Shown: positions 38,742-51,605, counted from the first letter of the stretch. The stretch: DNA of 64,000 nt from Paramecium sonneborni (GCA_905182985.1 CAJJDN010000076.1:115522-179521), one strand, 5' to 3'. Program-made: numbers and translations. Notes: generated by a model from the sequence alone, not told the origin.

Positions 38742-39449
38742 ATGAATAAATAGAGACGTTAGAAAATATTGCCAATACAATAGATTTAGGCTAAACTTAA
38801 ATAACTTAAATAAAGTATTCGAGCTAGCGAGATTAAGTCTTTGAGATCCTCATGTTTATTTACTGAAACCACTCCAATTGAAAAATTAGATATTAAAGCA
38901 AATTAGAATCAAAATAACAGTGTAGATGGAAGGACCATGTATGTAAAGCCTTCTTTCAAGAAAAAGATGAAAACTACTAAAAGGTAATTAAGGAAATAAG
39001 TAAAGTCCTCAATCAATGAAAGTGAAAACAAGTTCAATGATTACCCAATCCATAACTACAGTATCTCCAAAGAAGCCATTAAAAGATTTATTAAAAAGTT
39101 ATATTAAAAGCAAAATTCCGAAAAGTAGAACAACTTCTAAATCAAAATCACCTTAAAAGTTAAAAAAAATCTCGAGTCCTTAATAAAGATAGAATAGAAG
39201 TTAAAGCAAAAAGAAGCAAAAATAAAAACAAAAAACAATAGTGAGTCCATAAATGAAGAAATCTAAAAAGCAAAAAACCTAAGTGCAATATTATCAACCA
39301 TAAATAAGTAAGATCAGTTCAATAAGATTAAATACATTTTCAGTGAGCGAAGATCCTCAGAAAATGTTATTAAATTCTATAATTGAAGAATTGTAATTAA
39401 TGAATGAAAAATAAATGATTGAATTATAATAGTTTTTAAAAAACATCAA
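38742..39449 (+). CDS. Coiled-coil protein 5' end, truncated assembly copy
   Basis: The same start (MNKQRRQKILPIQQIQ) and sequence as the complete gene at 39901, broken at the N at 39450. It is an assembly duplicate. Confidence 0.75.
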
Positions 39450-39450
39450 N

Positions 39451-39880
39451 TTATATATAATAAATAGAAAATGCTTAAATTACTCTAAAAGAAGCTAATA
39501 TCATTATGCCTGATAATAATATTTAATTAATCTATGATATGTTTGGCAACAGATACGCTATTCCAATCTTTGTTATCAATTTACCTGTATCCTATATCTA
39601 AAATGAAAATTACAATTAAAATTATGAGGAAAAGATTCTTACTGTAATGGATTACACATATTATTATTAGTTTAAAATTAGGAGTGCAAGATGGGAAGAT
39701 GATTTACATGTTACTTATAACAATACAAATAAGATTGATTTATTGATTAACGAATTAAAGATTAAAGAAAATTTGTAAAATGTTAGATTGTTTCTAAATG
39801 GTTAAGAAATGATGAAGGATTAAGTTTTTGGATATTATAATATTAATAATGAGTCTATTGTACAAGCATTCCTATTTTGA
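39451..39880 (+). CDS. UBTD-type protein 3' part, assembly copy
   Basis: The ubiquitin-like half of the gene at 38022-38721 repeated after the N at 39450, ending at the same TGA (39878-39880). It lacks its 5' exons and is an assembly duplicate. Confidence 0.75.
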
Positions 39881-39900
39881 TTAATAAAATATAATTTATA

Positions 39901-41921
39901 ATGAATAAATAGAGACGTTAGAAAATATTGCCAATACAATAGATTTAGGCTAAACTTAAATAACTTAAATAAAGTATTCGAGCTAGCGAGATTAAGTCTT
40001 TGAGATCCTCATGTTTATTTACTGAAACCACTCCAATTGAAAAATTAGATATTAAAGCAAATTAGAATCAAAATAACAGTGTAGATGGAAGGACCATGTA
40101 TGTAAAGCCTTCTTTCAAGAAAAAGATGAAAACTACTAAAAGGTAATTAAGGAAATAAGTAAAGTCCTCAATCAATGAAAGTGAAAACAAGTTCAATGAT
40201 TACCCAATCCATAACTACAGTATCTCCAAAGAAGCCATTAAAAGATTTATTAAAAAGTTATATTAAAAGCAAAATTCCGAAAAGTAGAACAACTTCTAAA
40301 TCAAAATCACCTTAAAAGTTAAAAAAAATCTCGAGTCCTTAATAAAGATAGAATAGAAGTTAAAGCAAAAAGAAGCAAAAATAAAAACAAAAAACAATAG
40401 TGAGTCCATAAATGAAGAAATCTAAAAAGCAAAAAACCTAAGTGCAATATTATCAACCATAAATAAGTAAGATCAGTTCAATAAGATTAAATACATTTTC
40501 AGTGAGCGAAGATCCTCAGAAAATGTTATTAAATTCTATAATTGAAGAATTGTAATTAATGAATGAAAAATAAATGATTGAATTATAATAGTTTTTAAAA
40601 AACATCAAATAAGAGAAAAAAGATGAAGCCTAATAAACAAGTATACATGAAAAATTTAATATTCAGAAGAAGCATCAATAATTTGCATTTTAAGAAAGTC
40701 TTCCTTTAGATATCATAAATGAAATATGTCATCAAAGAGAGGAAGGTATCAAGCTTCGTGTTAATATGTAAATGGATGCATTTAACAATCTCTTATAATA
40801 ATAAAAAATATCTCCTAGAACTTTCAAAAATAACAATCAACTTCTTTAATAATGGGAAATCTAATAAACAGAGAAATTATACAAGTATCAAGAAAAACTT
40901 AAGAATATCTAAAATGTTACTAATAAGATATAATAAAAAACTCAAAAAGACTTGTAATGTATACAAGAATTATAAGAAAATAAATCTGTTGTAGTTTAAT
41001 AGTTATGTACTAAAATCGATATTATTTAGAGTAAATTTCATTCGAATCAAGTTATTTAGATTATTCTGACCTATAATTAAGTACTCCAAAATAATAGTAA
41101 AGTATCAATTTCAAAAGAAAAGACATTTTAATAGATGTTGAATTTTAACCATAATAACATATAGTTGAAATTTAAACTAATGTTGGAACTATCAGTTTAT
41201 TCGTTGAAGTTCTCTGTTAGTACATTACTGGTATATATAATTATGATTAAAATTAGAAACAAATTTAAATTCATTTATCAAGAGAATGAATTATCCTTTT
41301 GGTTTATAACCTTTCAGTAAATTACGAAAAATTCATGGATATGACATTATAGAAGATCCTAAATATAAATATCCAATATAGGATTTTATATTTACAGAAT
41401 TATAAGTACGATATTATCATAGAATAAGCAAAATAGTTCCTTATATGAAAAAATTCATAATAGAGCTATATTTGATACATTTAACCAAATTCTAAATTAA
41501 TATCGTCCATTTTATTATTGTAATGGATAACCTTATCCTTGGGAATATAATAGAAATCTCGTCGTAATCTTATACAATATTTAAAATATCAATTTATTGT
41601 TAGAAAAAGCTAGAGAAAAACTCATTTTTTATGCATCCATTTTATGTGGATTAATTAATGATGATGAAGAAAACAATGAATAATTTCTCAATTATGAACA
41701 AGCATTATAAAACTTGGTCAATTCTGATTATTTATCCTAATTAAGAAATGAACGATTGCAGTTGTGTATCAATAACGAAGTAAGAAAAAAACACCATTAT
41801 ATTATAGATACAAGAATAAGAATACATGTGGTCATATACAGATACAACTGAAACCTTGGTTGAAATAACAGATCACATTTTCGAAGATTTAATAAATGAA
41901 CTAATACTTGAATTATAATGA
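39901..41921 (+). CDS. Long basic coiled-coil protein, DUF4378-like C-terminus
   Basis: About 620 residues. The basic N-terminus (MNKQRRQKILPIQQIQAKLK) is joined by a 28-nt intron to a Ser/Lys/Pro-rich region (SPKKPLKDLLKSYIKSK, KSKSPQKLKKISSPQQR). Coiled coils follow (EELQLMNEKQMIELQQFLKN, EKLYKYQEKLKNIQNV). The C-terminal third is folded: MNYPFGLQPFSKLRKIHGYD, IFDTFNQILNQYRPF, YPWEYNRNL and the last helix TLVEITDHIFEDLINELILE. The order Y-RPF...PW...EDLINEL is reminiscent of the DUF4378 domain seen in plant TRM/LONGIFOLIA microtubule proteins, but this is a weak visual match. At least five introns of 23-28 nt. Stop TGA 41919-41921. Confidence 0.7.
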
Positions 41922-42516
41922 TAACAAGATTCCATTTCTCAGGTTTCTCTTTTAATCATCCATAGTAAAATATTACTTTTAATTTATGTTTGCATAATAA
42001 TTAATTTTTCATTTGCCTTCCTTATGAATAATCTTTTGTACAAAAATAAAGTTTTTAATAATAATAAGATCAAATTACTATCTATACACAATTAATCTCT
42101 TATTTATACGTAACTTAATATATAGATATTTTTTTAACATCAATAAATCAAGAGTAATCTTAATAACAGAGATTGGCTATAAAAGAGATAACATAATTCC
42201 ACATTTTTACTCTTATTTATAGAAAGAGAACTTCAATATTTAATAGATCTTAAAATAATTATCTAAAATATAATATTCTTTATTCTCATTAAAAAAATAG
42301 AAAATATCTAACAATTTCTATAACATCTCTTTCAGAATCTTTAGCTAAATATATATATTCTTCTAAATCTCTTTTAATGATGCTTATCAACAACTTCTCA
42401 TCAACATTAATTAAAAAAAATGTGTAATGTTAAGATTAGTAAAATAAACTTATTAAGAAAATAATGTAATAATAATTAAATTTGAATAAAATAAGATAAG
42501 ATTAAAAATCATAATG
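41922..42516. other. AT-rich intergenic region
   Basis: Between two convergent genes. A minus-strand open piece near 42290-42410 (RDLEEYIYLAKDSERDVIEI) looks protein-like but is short, lies downstream of the histidine-kinase stop and has no start. Otherwise no signal was seen. Confidence 0.4.
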
Positions 42517-44837
42517 TCAACTAATAGTTTATAGAATTTATTTAATTTCAATAGTGCTAATAGGTTTTTATAGAAAATAATCCATTCCAACTTCTTTGCA
42601 CATTTATTTAGTCTACATATCAGTATAAGCAGTTTAGGCAATAATGATAGGAGGATCTAAATCAACAGAATGGCAAAATTCAAGTATTTATTGAGTAGCT
42701 TAAATACCATTCATAATGGGCATTTCAACATCCATGAGAATAACTTAATAGTATTATAATTTGAATTTATCTAATCCTTCTTTGCCATTATGCGCTGAAT
42801 CACATCTAATATTTAATCTAGATAGCATAGTAGTCAGTGCATAGATATTAACAAATTCATCATCAACAATTAAAATTTTTGCTCGATCATCAGCATATTC
42901 ACTAACAACTTAATCTATTTAAGGATATATATTTTTTTAAGGTTTTTTAGGTCCTTCTCTAAAAACATAAGGAGCACAAATGATATCATCTGGTTCTGAA
43001 AAATCTTAGAATGAAAAATTATAAATACTTTCTGATTATTTTTCAATAAGTTTTTATTTCCCTTTTAAGGAGAAAGTAAAAGATGATTATCGCTTTTTAT
43101 CACTAGGACTAATGAGAAAACTTTATTCTAAGATACTTCTACCTGAACTGTGTATTTTATTGTATTTGATAGTTCTTCTACTAACAAGATCAGGTAAATC
43201 CATCGTTTTAAGATCTTCAACAAAGAACCAAAATTAAGAACCAATTTTATTCGCAGATGAAAAATGTATACCAGATTCATAGTTTGGAGATAAACCATTA
43301 CAAATAGTATTACTTATCATAAGACCTAGACCATAATTAAGATTAGACTTTCTATTATGCGGTTGTTTGAGAAACTCTGATAATTTATTTTAAGTATTTT
43401 AATCCATTCCAGAGCCTGTGTCTTAGACAATGACTTTAATAAATAATTAATCATTAATGACTAATTCTTAAACATCAATAGTAACACTTCCAGAGAATGT
43501 AAACTTTTATGCATTAGACAAAAGATTATTTAAAACTTATTTAAATCTTTAACCATCTGTATGAATAGAGAATTCATTAATTTTGACATTAAATTATACA
43601 CCTTTCATTTTGAGTTGTTATCGATATAATTCTGCTACTTCATGAATTAATAGTTAGATATTTTGTATTTGTATAGTTAATACAAAGTTCTTAGATAAGA
43701 TTAAACTGAAATCTCTAACATCTTAGACAATAGAATTGAGTATGTAACAAGAATTCAAAATAGGTTAGATACAAGTATTTACAATATGATCATCTTCAAT
43801 ATCTTCTATAGCATTTTCAGCAAGTATTCTAATACAATTCAATGAAGTGCTAAATTCATGACTAAAACTACGAAATAATTAATTCATAAGTTATTTAGTA
43901 ATCTTTCTTTCCCAATAATCTCTTATTTCATACATGTCCTAGAAATTTAAACATACATTTTCATTAATGATAGTTAATTCAATTACATAATTATCTCCAA
44001 AAGGAGTAGAACAATCTAATACTTTACATTTAATAAGATCTGTAATTTCTATTAATTATAAAAGATTGTTAATTTTATATTTTTTAAATTGTTTATCAAG
44101 TTTATGAATAATAATATCTTTAAGTATTTATTAGATTAATATAGGATCATCAGTGCCAATTAATTTATTATAATCTGAAGTTTAAGATATCATCTTGCCT
44201 TAACGATTAACTATAAGATCATATTTATCATTCTAATTTATTATTAAACTATCTGATGGGTTTATCCATGTTTTCGAATAACTATGATTCTTTGATACTT
44301 AAGGTATTTATTATTACTCTACTGGGTGATAAATTGATAACCAAACTAAAATAAGGAATGCATAACCTACTATTGTATGTTCATAACTGAATTCTAATTT
44401 CACACTTACTACTATTGCTATAAAAGGTAAACAAACAAACATTTTTTTAGGATGTTAATGATTCTGAATTGGAATTATATAAAGCAACCTTTTGGGAATA
44501 ATGCAAAATACATCTCGCTTATATGTGTTGATCCTATTGTTCTTAATATATTTCCAACCAATAACAGTACAAGTAATTCAATCCGATTATTCTTCAATTC
44601 TCTTCTCTTTACTCGTAAACCAAACCATACACACAAAACTACCAACGACGATAACATAGTGTATAATTAATAGCTTCTCTGCTAATCTAAGAAATATTCA
44701 CCCAATGATGCTCCCCCTATTCCTACAATATACAATAAATCAATAATAATCATATTTATAGTAAATTATTCACTAATCTTTTAACCATCAAATACTGATG
44801 AGATACATCACCCTATTTAATCACTCTTATTCTACAT
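42517..44837 (-). CDS. Hybrid histidine kinase (HK + receiver)
   Basis: The N-terminal membrane part has several hydrophobic helices (LLYIVGIGGASLG, LSSLVVLCVWFGL, IELLVLLLVGNILRTIG). A linker precedes the dimerisation/H-box FRSFSHEFSTSLN, with the phospho-accepting His. The ATPase domain has the N box NNLLSNAQKF, G1 DTGSGM and G2 GLGLMIS. After a Ser-rich linker comes a receiver domain: KILIVDDEFVNIYAL (acidic pocket), VILMDVEMPIMNG (phospho-Asp) and IIIAQTAYTD, with QKPIS as the usual Lys-Pro. It ends QILQTIS before TGA. All catalytic residues are present. The start is tentative (44837 via a 30-nt intron), and further N-terminal exons may lie upstream, as the region to 47640 stays partly open on this strand. 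Confidence 0.88.
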
Positions 44838-47640
44838 TTTATATCAAATTATTTACATATCCCACAAAGTTCTATACTTTCTATATTCATCTCCATTATT
44901 TGCCCTTATTCATTTAATCATCGATCAAAAATACTCTCTAATCTTTAAACTTATTTGCTTAATTATTCCCACTATTTCTTAATTTGCTTATACATAACAA
45001 TTTATGTTCCTTGGATAAATCAGCATATCATAGTTGCAATAATTTTCTTATTATTACTGCCCCTAGAATTATATGCATAGTAACATCAGTTAAGAGAATG
45101 GCCTCTTTAGATATGAGAAGCTAAGGGCAATATTTTTAAACAAACAAATCAATGAACAGGAACCAAAGAGTTTGAGGATTAAAACCATTTACATATCCTT
45201 CTTCTATAAACAATTCCAAACAAGGTGTTCATTCATTGTAATTAGCAAAAATACGCATAAAGATTACATTATTACTTAACCTATAATTTCAATTAATGTA
45301 AGTATGCATTGGTAATTTCAGTTTTGAATATTAAATCAAATTTCATGAATAAGTTTGTTTTAGTAGTTTATTGAAAAAGAAAGGCTAAATTCGATACTTT
45401 GTTTGAATGATTCCTAATTGAAAAAATTTTATATATTTATTAATCATTAAATTGATTACAAAAACAAAAACAATTATTATTATAATTTGAGTTACTTGAC
45501 TCAAATTTATTATTAACATATCTATAAACATGATCGAATTTATCATAAATATCTTCTTAACTTTATATATTTGGTATATTTGCTTTAGATTTTTCATCAT
45601 TTTCTTTGAAATCAGTCATTTTTTTAATCCTGAAAATACTAACAGTAACTTTAAAGATAGTTGGCTAGATTAAACTAATAGATTATATTGAGGCTTCATC
45701 AATTATTTCAGTTTCAATAAAAATTTTCACATTCAATCATCTATAAATTTTGAAATGAATTTGATACTTCTATCTAGTAATCTATGAAACTTGGATTCAA
45801 GTAACTTAAAATAGGAATACCTTAGAGTTTATGAGATACAGAATCATCCAATTTAAGAGTAACTCTAGTTCATTAATTAATCAAGACTTATTGTTTAATT
45901 CCAATTTTAACCCAAGATATATCTTCTTTGGTTAGTCTTTCTAACATATATGAAAATATCTATTCTATTAATAAATGATGTATAGATTAATAAGGATTCA
46001 TAAGTTAAACATAATTGAGATCAAAATGATTTGGAAATAAATACTTTCTCAAATATTATAGACTTTTTAAATATTAGAGATTATGAACAATAAAAGATAA
46101 ATGAAATTATATGTTTTTAGGTATACTAAATTTATTATACAGAAATACTATGAANTTCATCTCCATTATTTGCCCTTATTCATTTAATCATCGATCAAAA
46201 ATACTCTCTAATCTTTAAACTTATTTGCTTAATTATTCCCACTATTTCTTAATTTGCTTATACATAACAATTTATGTTCCTTGGATAAATCAGCATATCA
46301 TAGTTGCAATAATTTTCTTATTATTACTGCCCCTAGAATTATATGCATAGTAACATCAGTTAAGAGAATGGCCTCTTTAGATATGAGAAGCTAAGGGCAA
46401 TATTTTTAAACAAACAAATCAATGAACAGGAACCAAAGAGTTTGAGGATTAAAACCATTTACATATCCTTCTTCTATAAACAATTCCAAACAAGGTGTTC
46501 ATTCATTGTAATTAGCAAAAATACGCATAAAGATTACATTATTACTTAACCTATAATTTCAATTAATGTAAGTATGCATTGGTAATTTCAGTTTTGAATA
46601 TTAAATCAAATTTCATGAATAAGTTTGTTTTAGTAGTTTATTGAAAAAGAAAGGCTAAATTCGATACTTTGTTTGAATGATTCCTAATTGAAAAAATTTT
46701 ATATATTTATTAATCATTAAATTGATTACAAAAACAAAAACAATTATTATTATAATTTGAGTTACTTGACTCAAATTTATTATTAACATATCTATAAACA
46801 TGATCGAATTTATCATAAATATCTTCTTAACTTTATATATTTGGTATATTTGCTTTAGATTTTTCATCATTTTCTTTGAAATCAGTCATTTTTTTAATCC
46901 TGAAAATACTAACAGTAACTTTAAAGATAGTTGGCTAGATTAAACTAATAGATTATATTGAGGCTTCATCAATTATTTCAGTTTCAATAAAAATTTTCAC
47001 ATTCAATCATCTATAAATTTTGAAATGAATTTGATACTTCTATCTAGTAATCTATGAAACTTGGATTCAAGTAACTTAAAATAGGAATACCTTAGAGTTT
47101 ATGAGATACAGAATCATCCAATTTAAGAGTAACTCTAGTTCATTAATTAATCAAGACTTATTGTTTAATTCCAATTTTAACCCAAGATATATCTTCTTTG
47201 GTTAGTCTTTCTAACATATATGAAAATATCTATTCTATTAATAAATGATGTATAGATTAATAAGGATTCATAAGTTAAACATAATTGAGATCAAAATGAT
47301 TTGGAAATAAATACTTTCTCAAATATTATAGACTTTTTAAATATTAGAGATTATGAACAATAAAAGATAAATGAAATTATATGTTTTTAGGTATACTAAA
47401 TTTATTATACAGAAATACTATGAACAATATCTAAGAATAATGACTTCATCTACTTAAAAGATTGCCAAAATCTTTGCTAATTGAGACATCTCAATTAAGA
47501 TGATTTAACATTAGAAATAATTGAATCCGGAATTGCTATTGTAATATGTTCTATTGAATTGACAACAACTGTTTTATTATTCCTTTTTCCTTTACTTATC
47601 TTTTTTGTTTAATGGTTTTATTCTTTTTCTCCATAATTAA
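44838..47640 (-). pseudogene. TGA-interrupted minus-strand coding region (partly duplicated)
   Basis: Protein-like blocks on the minus strand include VVNSIEHITIAIPDSIIS, RVTLKLDDSVSHKLQGIP, MTDFKENDEKSKANIPNI, LELFIEEGYVNGFNPQTLW and AILLTDVTMHIILGAV. They are broken by in-frame TGA at 47140-47142, 46499-46501 and 46298-46300 that no GT...AG mini-intron removes. Each TGA sits where a Trp would fit. It could be a decayed gene, the extended N-terminus of the histidine kinase with unresolved introns, or a run of G-to-A errors. The family is unknown. The block 44886-46154 is the assembly copy of 46156-47424. Confidence 0.35.
44886..47424. repeat. Duplicated 1.27-kb block around a single N
   Basis: 44886-46154 and 46156-47424 read the same (shift 1270) with one N at 46155. 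It is an unmerged contig overlap. Confidence 0.9.
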
Positions 47641-47641
47641 G

Positions 47642-47660
47642 ATATATATATATATATATT
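47642..47660. repeat. TA microsatellite
   Basis: A run of alternating A and T just downstream of the eIF3j-like stop. Similar short runs occur in other intergenic spacers of the window. Confidence 0.8.
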
Positions 47661-47662
47661 TA

Positions 47663-48193
47663 TCACATGAATTCATCATCATCATCATCTAAATTATCAA
47701 AATCATCTTCTTCATCCTCTACTATATTTTTAGTCTTTCCAAATGAAACTCCTTTAGGTGCACCTTGCAATTGACTCTTTTTTTTAATTGCTTCCTCTGC
47801 TTCAAATTGTTTTCTTTTTTTTATATAAATCTCTTCTACAACCTTGAATAATTCTTCAAAATGATTCAATTATAGTTTTCCTTCCAATTTTGTTATTAAT
47901 GTTTTCAAGAATTCAGTTGAATAATTTGGACCAACATTTTACAAAGCAGCTGCAAAATTCTCACCAATTTTCTTCAAATCTGCTTATCCTATATTCTTTT
48001 TAACTGGTTTGTCTCCTCCAAATAAATCAAACACATTATTCATATCTTATTCTTTTGATTATACTTCTGATTCCTTATATTTATTTTAACCTTATTATGG
48101 GTTATTATCAACTATCATATTTACTTACTTCACTTCTTACTTCACTTCTTATTCTTCTTCAGCGTATTACTCCCAATCCTCCACGTCTGACAT
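47663..48193 (-). CDS. eIF3j-like translation factor subunit
   Basis: An intronless 176-residue frame. It begins MSDVEDWEQYAEEEQEVKQE, an acidic Trp-containing start like the D-x-W-D-D start of eIF3j/Hcr1. The middle holds LFGGDKPVKKNIGQADLK and the helical block TEFLKTLITKLEGKLQLNHF, followed by EELFKVVEEIYIKKRKQFEAE, matching the eIF3j pattern FLK.LL..L...L..DDIKK. The end is a basic stretch then a poly-acidic tail (EDEEDDFDNLDDDDDEFM). eIF3j assists 40S-mRNA handling and subunit recycling. The assignment is based on layout and would benefit from a profile search. Confidence 0.65.
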
Positions 48194-48434
48194 TTTAATA
48201 ATTAAATTAAATATTAATCACAACTTTAATTGTCATTATATATATAAACAAATACTTAATTTTATTATTATAAGTTCTTTATTTATATTTTATCTAATAT
48301 TTAAATTCTATTTATATCTTAAATATTATTCTCATTAACAAAATTTAAATTATTTTAATCTATTTATAAACACATCATTTAATCTTTTTTATATAGAAAC
48401 TACTTTATTTATATAAATATTATCTAATTTTTAC

Positions 48435-48878
48435 ATGGCAAGAACAAAACAAGGAAAACCAAGTAATAATAAATTTAGTTTCTCACCTGAGGAATAGAGC
48501 ATGTGTAATAACTCTTGGGAAAACAAAAAAAATATATAAAAAAATAAATAAAAAAAGAAACACAGATTCAGACCTGGAACTATTTCATTAAAAGAGATTA
48601 GATAGTATGTGTTTAATATTAAATTTAGATTATAATTTACTACGAATCTATTGATAAGAAAACTACCCTTCTAAAGATTAGTAAGACAAATTTCATAAAA
48701 TTCTGAGAAAGAATTCAGATTTAGTTAATCTGCAATGTATGCTTTACAAGAAGCCACAGAAGGTTTCATTGTTCATCTATTTGAAGATGCAAATCTATGT
48801 TCACATCATGCTAAGAGAGTTACATTGTTAACAAGAGATTTGTATTTGGCTATAAGAATATAAGGAATAGAATATTGA
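48435..48878 (+). CDS. Divergent histone H3 variant
   Basis: It starts [20 protein letters not shown]: the first five residues after Met are canonical H3 (ARTKQ), but the normal tail with K9, K14, K18, K23 and K27 contexts is replaced by a polar, Lys/Asn-rich segment. The fold then resumes: [17 protein letters not shown] (canonical RYRPGTVALREIRR), [55 protein letters not shown] and [13 protein letters not shown] 24-nt intron (48605-48628) lies between EIR and the alpha-1 helix. About 138 residues. Loop 1 is not lengthened, unlike many CenH3s. It could be a centromeric or another specialised H3. Confidence 0.9.
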
Positions 48879-48899
48879 TTAATAATTACATAAATACTT

Positions 48900-50996
48900 T
48901 CAATAACGATCAAATTATTATTATATAAATTTGTGCATGTCTCCACCTATTTTTACATATTCTTCATAAAGATCAGAAACCATAATATTTCTACCTGGAT
49001 GACTCTAAGGTAATTTATTTTTTTATGTCAAAGCAGCATCAAAAAATAATCTTTTCATCGTTTATTCAGATGGTCTCTACATATCTGATTATCTTAATGA
49101 ATTTTCAGATAATCTAGATATTTCAGATTTCCTCTCTTAATTAAATTTCTATGTTTCCTAAAAAGAATTTTATTCAGATCTTCTCTGAATATCAGTTCCA
49201 TAATATATATTTTTAGGTTCATTACTTGAATATCTTTATTCTAAATTTATACTAGGTCTAGATTCAAATTATAATTAATAACTCAAACGAGCATCTTGAG
49301 ATTGTGTTTTATGATCTTGTTATCTTCTATCATACTCAACTGATCCCCTAGTTTCATATCCAGAATTAGATTATGTTATTTAATTTAGATATGATTATTA
49401 TTTTCCTTTAGGAATATCTGGTTTATTTAGATTACTTAATCTCTATTCAAAATATAAGTTATGATCAATATCTATTTTCTATGTTTATTTTGTGTTACCA
49501 TTTTCAATCTTAGATGGAGTTAAGTAAGAATTTGTTGAACTATTGCGCTATTCTCCTTGAATATTAACAGGCATTGAAGCTCTTTGAGTAAATAAATCTG
49601 TTTTCATTTTAGAATTAACCAAAGCTTTATTAATATATTTATACAGATTAATTGACCCTTCCTTATTATTTGATAATTATTGAATTCCTTATTCAATTCT
49701 AAATATAATTGTTTTTACCAATTAATAATCTTGAGTATTTATTATTTCTTAAAGACTTGAAATCATTTCATTTAAGATCCTTTAAGTATATGGCATATTT
49801 TCCTTTTAGAGTTCCTATTGTAATTTCTATTTCAAAGTAGCCAATTTTGCATTAATTCTTTATATAGATATTTATTTCTGATCATAAAAAGAATCATCCA
49901 TCTTTGGAAATTGAGAATAAACTGTCATATCTAATTAGGTTTATGGTTGCTGAGCAGGAATTGATTTCTATTCATATGCTGCAATTGCAGATGGCACAGA
50001 TTAAAAAGTGTTAGGTTTAATTGGACTTTATTGTTGAAATCCATTACTTTTATTGAAAGTATATTGATACGAATTTTAACTTAAATTAGATTAACCAATA
50101 GCTAAAGTTTATGCAAATTATGCTTGAGCCTTATATTTAACTGCTTAACTTGAATGCTTACTTTATTATATAGATTAAGAAGTAAATTATTTATTCGTTT
50201 CACTAGATTTATTTGTTTAAAGTTGAGATTCACCTGCATTAATGCGAGATCGTAATAATTAAGATTTCTCTTACTACTATTAAGATATATTCTTAAATTT
50301 AGTTAGAAATTCTTCTACTAGATTAAACATCTAAGTTAATTGTTACTCCTTATTCAATTTATATAAATACTTTTTAAGCTGGTATAGTACTGTCAGCAAT
50401 TGAAATAGCAGATAAATCTGGATTGTTAAATTTATCCACAATTTAAGAATATTCCTATGCTACTTGATTGGCATCTAATTCTAATTGTTATTTGATAATG
50501 TTCCTTTATTTATGTTATTCTGGAACCTTCAAAGCTACTGAATACCTCTCTAACATGTCTTTGATATTTGAAGATTAATATACTTAATACTTTATCTTTT
50601 AAATGAGACATATCATCAAAGAGATCATTTTCATTTAGTAAACGCTAATGTTGTAATTTTTATGATTCAAATTTCTTGTTCTCTTCTCCAAAGGTTAATC
50701 GAGCAAGTGCATCTTTTTTTGGTGGTGGATCCAAATCAAACTTTGGTTAGATTGGATTAAGAAACATCTTATCATGTCTTGATTATTCATTTAAAAACTA
50801 TAATTTGTTATTAATTCACTACATTTGAGGATTCGTTAAGACTGCCTAATATTTATTCATCAACATGTGATACTCTTTCTAAAGGATTTTTATATTTATT
50901 CATAATATCCTACACAGATGGTCTTGATGGATTAGATTATGAATTATTTTTTGGGCTAGATGCTCCACTAGATCTGAAAAATGGATTCTAAAACAT
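48900..50996 (-). CDS. Coiled-coil Ser/Gln-rich protein
   Basis: It starts MFQNPFFRSSGASSPKNNSQ. It continues with RPSVQDIMNKYKNPLERV, FDLDPPPKKDALARLTFGE, coiled-coil segments (HKQRNIIKQQLELDANQVAQ, EYSQIVDKFNNPDLSAISI), then a long Gln/Ser-rich tail. It ends YEEYVKIGGDMHKFIQQQFD before TGA 48900-48902. Several introns around 25 nt switch frame; not all borders were fixed. No domain was recognised; the general look is that of a cytoskeletal or basal-body protein. It converges on the H3 gene, 21 bp between ends. The 5' part recurs at 51607-52235 by assembly. Confidence 0.65.
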
Positions 50997-51091
50997 ATTT
51001 TAATTTATTATATATATATATATTATGTTCTGTTTTTTCAATCGAATAAACATATATTTTATTGAATAATTGTTAATTTGTATTTTAAATA

Positions 51092-51605
51092 TCAACAATC
51101 CACAGTTGAACTAAATCCCATATAACTCAAATGATCTTGAATTGATGGAACAAGGACTGAATCTGAACAATTAGGATCTTCATCTAATTAGCAAATGGTA
51201 TATGAAGTCTTGTGATACCAGATTTCTCTATCAACGTGATTGAATCCAAAGTTTTCGGGTGGAACCTATGATTATCTAATATAATATTTACATGTGGAAC
51301 AACATCCTTATCATGAACAACTCTGAAATGGGTAACTTTTGTGAATGATGAGAAATAGTTATAATAAGCTGTATCACCAACTCTTGGTAAACCAAAGGTA
51401 GTCAATTAAACTGTATATCCAGCAATAGCTAATTCAGTTGTATATAAAGTAGCCATAGCAGCTCCCAAAGAATGACCAGTTACATGGATGTTAGCTTTTG
51501 GATACATTCCTCTGTATTTAGTGAACAAAGTATCAACTTAAGATTTAATTGAATTAAAAGCATCCAAAAATCCACTGTGAACTTAACAATTACATGCTGT
51601 GTTGT
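51092..51605 (-). CDS. Class-3 lipase, 3' part, assembly copy
   Basis: The catalytic C-terminal half of the lipase at 52331-53195, cut at the N at 51606 and otherwise identical. It is an assembly duplicate. Confidence 0.8.

Larger units (their letters stand above)
38292..40608. repeat. Duplicated 1.16-kb block around a single N
   Basis: 38292-39449 and 39451-40608 read the same (shift 1159) with one N at 39450. The block carries the 3' part of the UBTD gene and the 5' part of the following coiled-coil gene. It is most simply an unmerged contig overlap. Confidence 0.9.

Noticed and set aside
44452..44670. Plus-strand 72-codon ORF
   Set aside because: Antisense to the transmembrane part of the histidine kinase.
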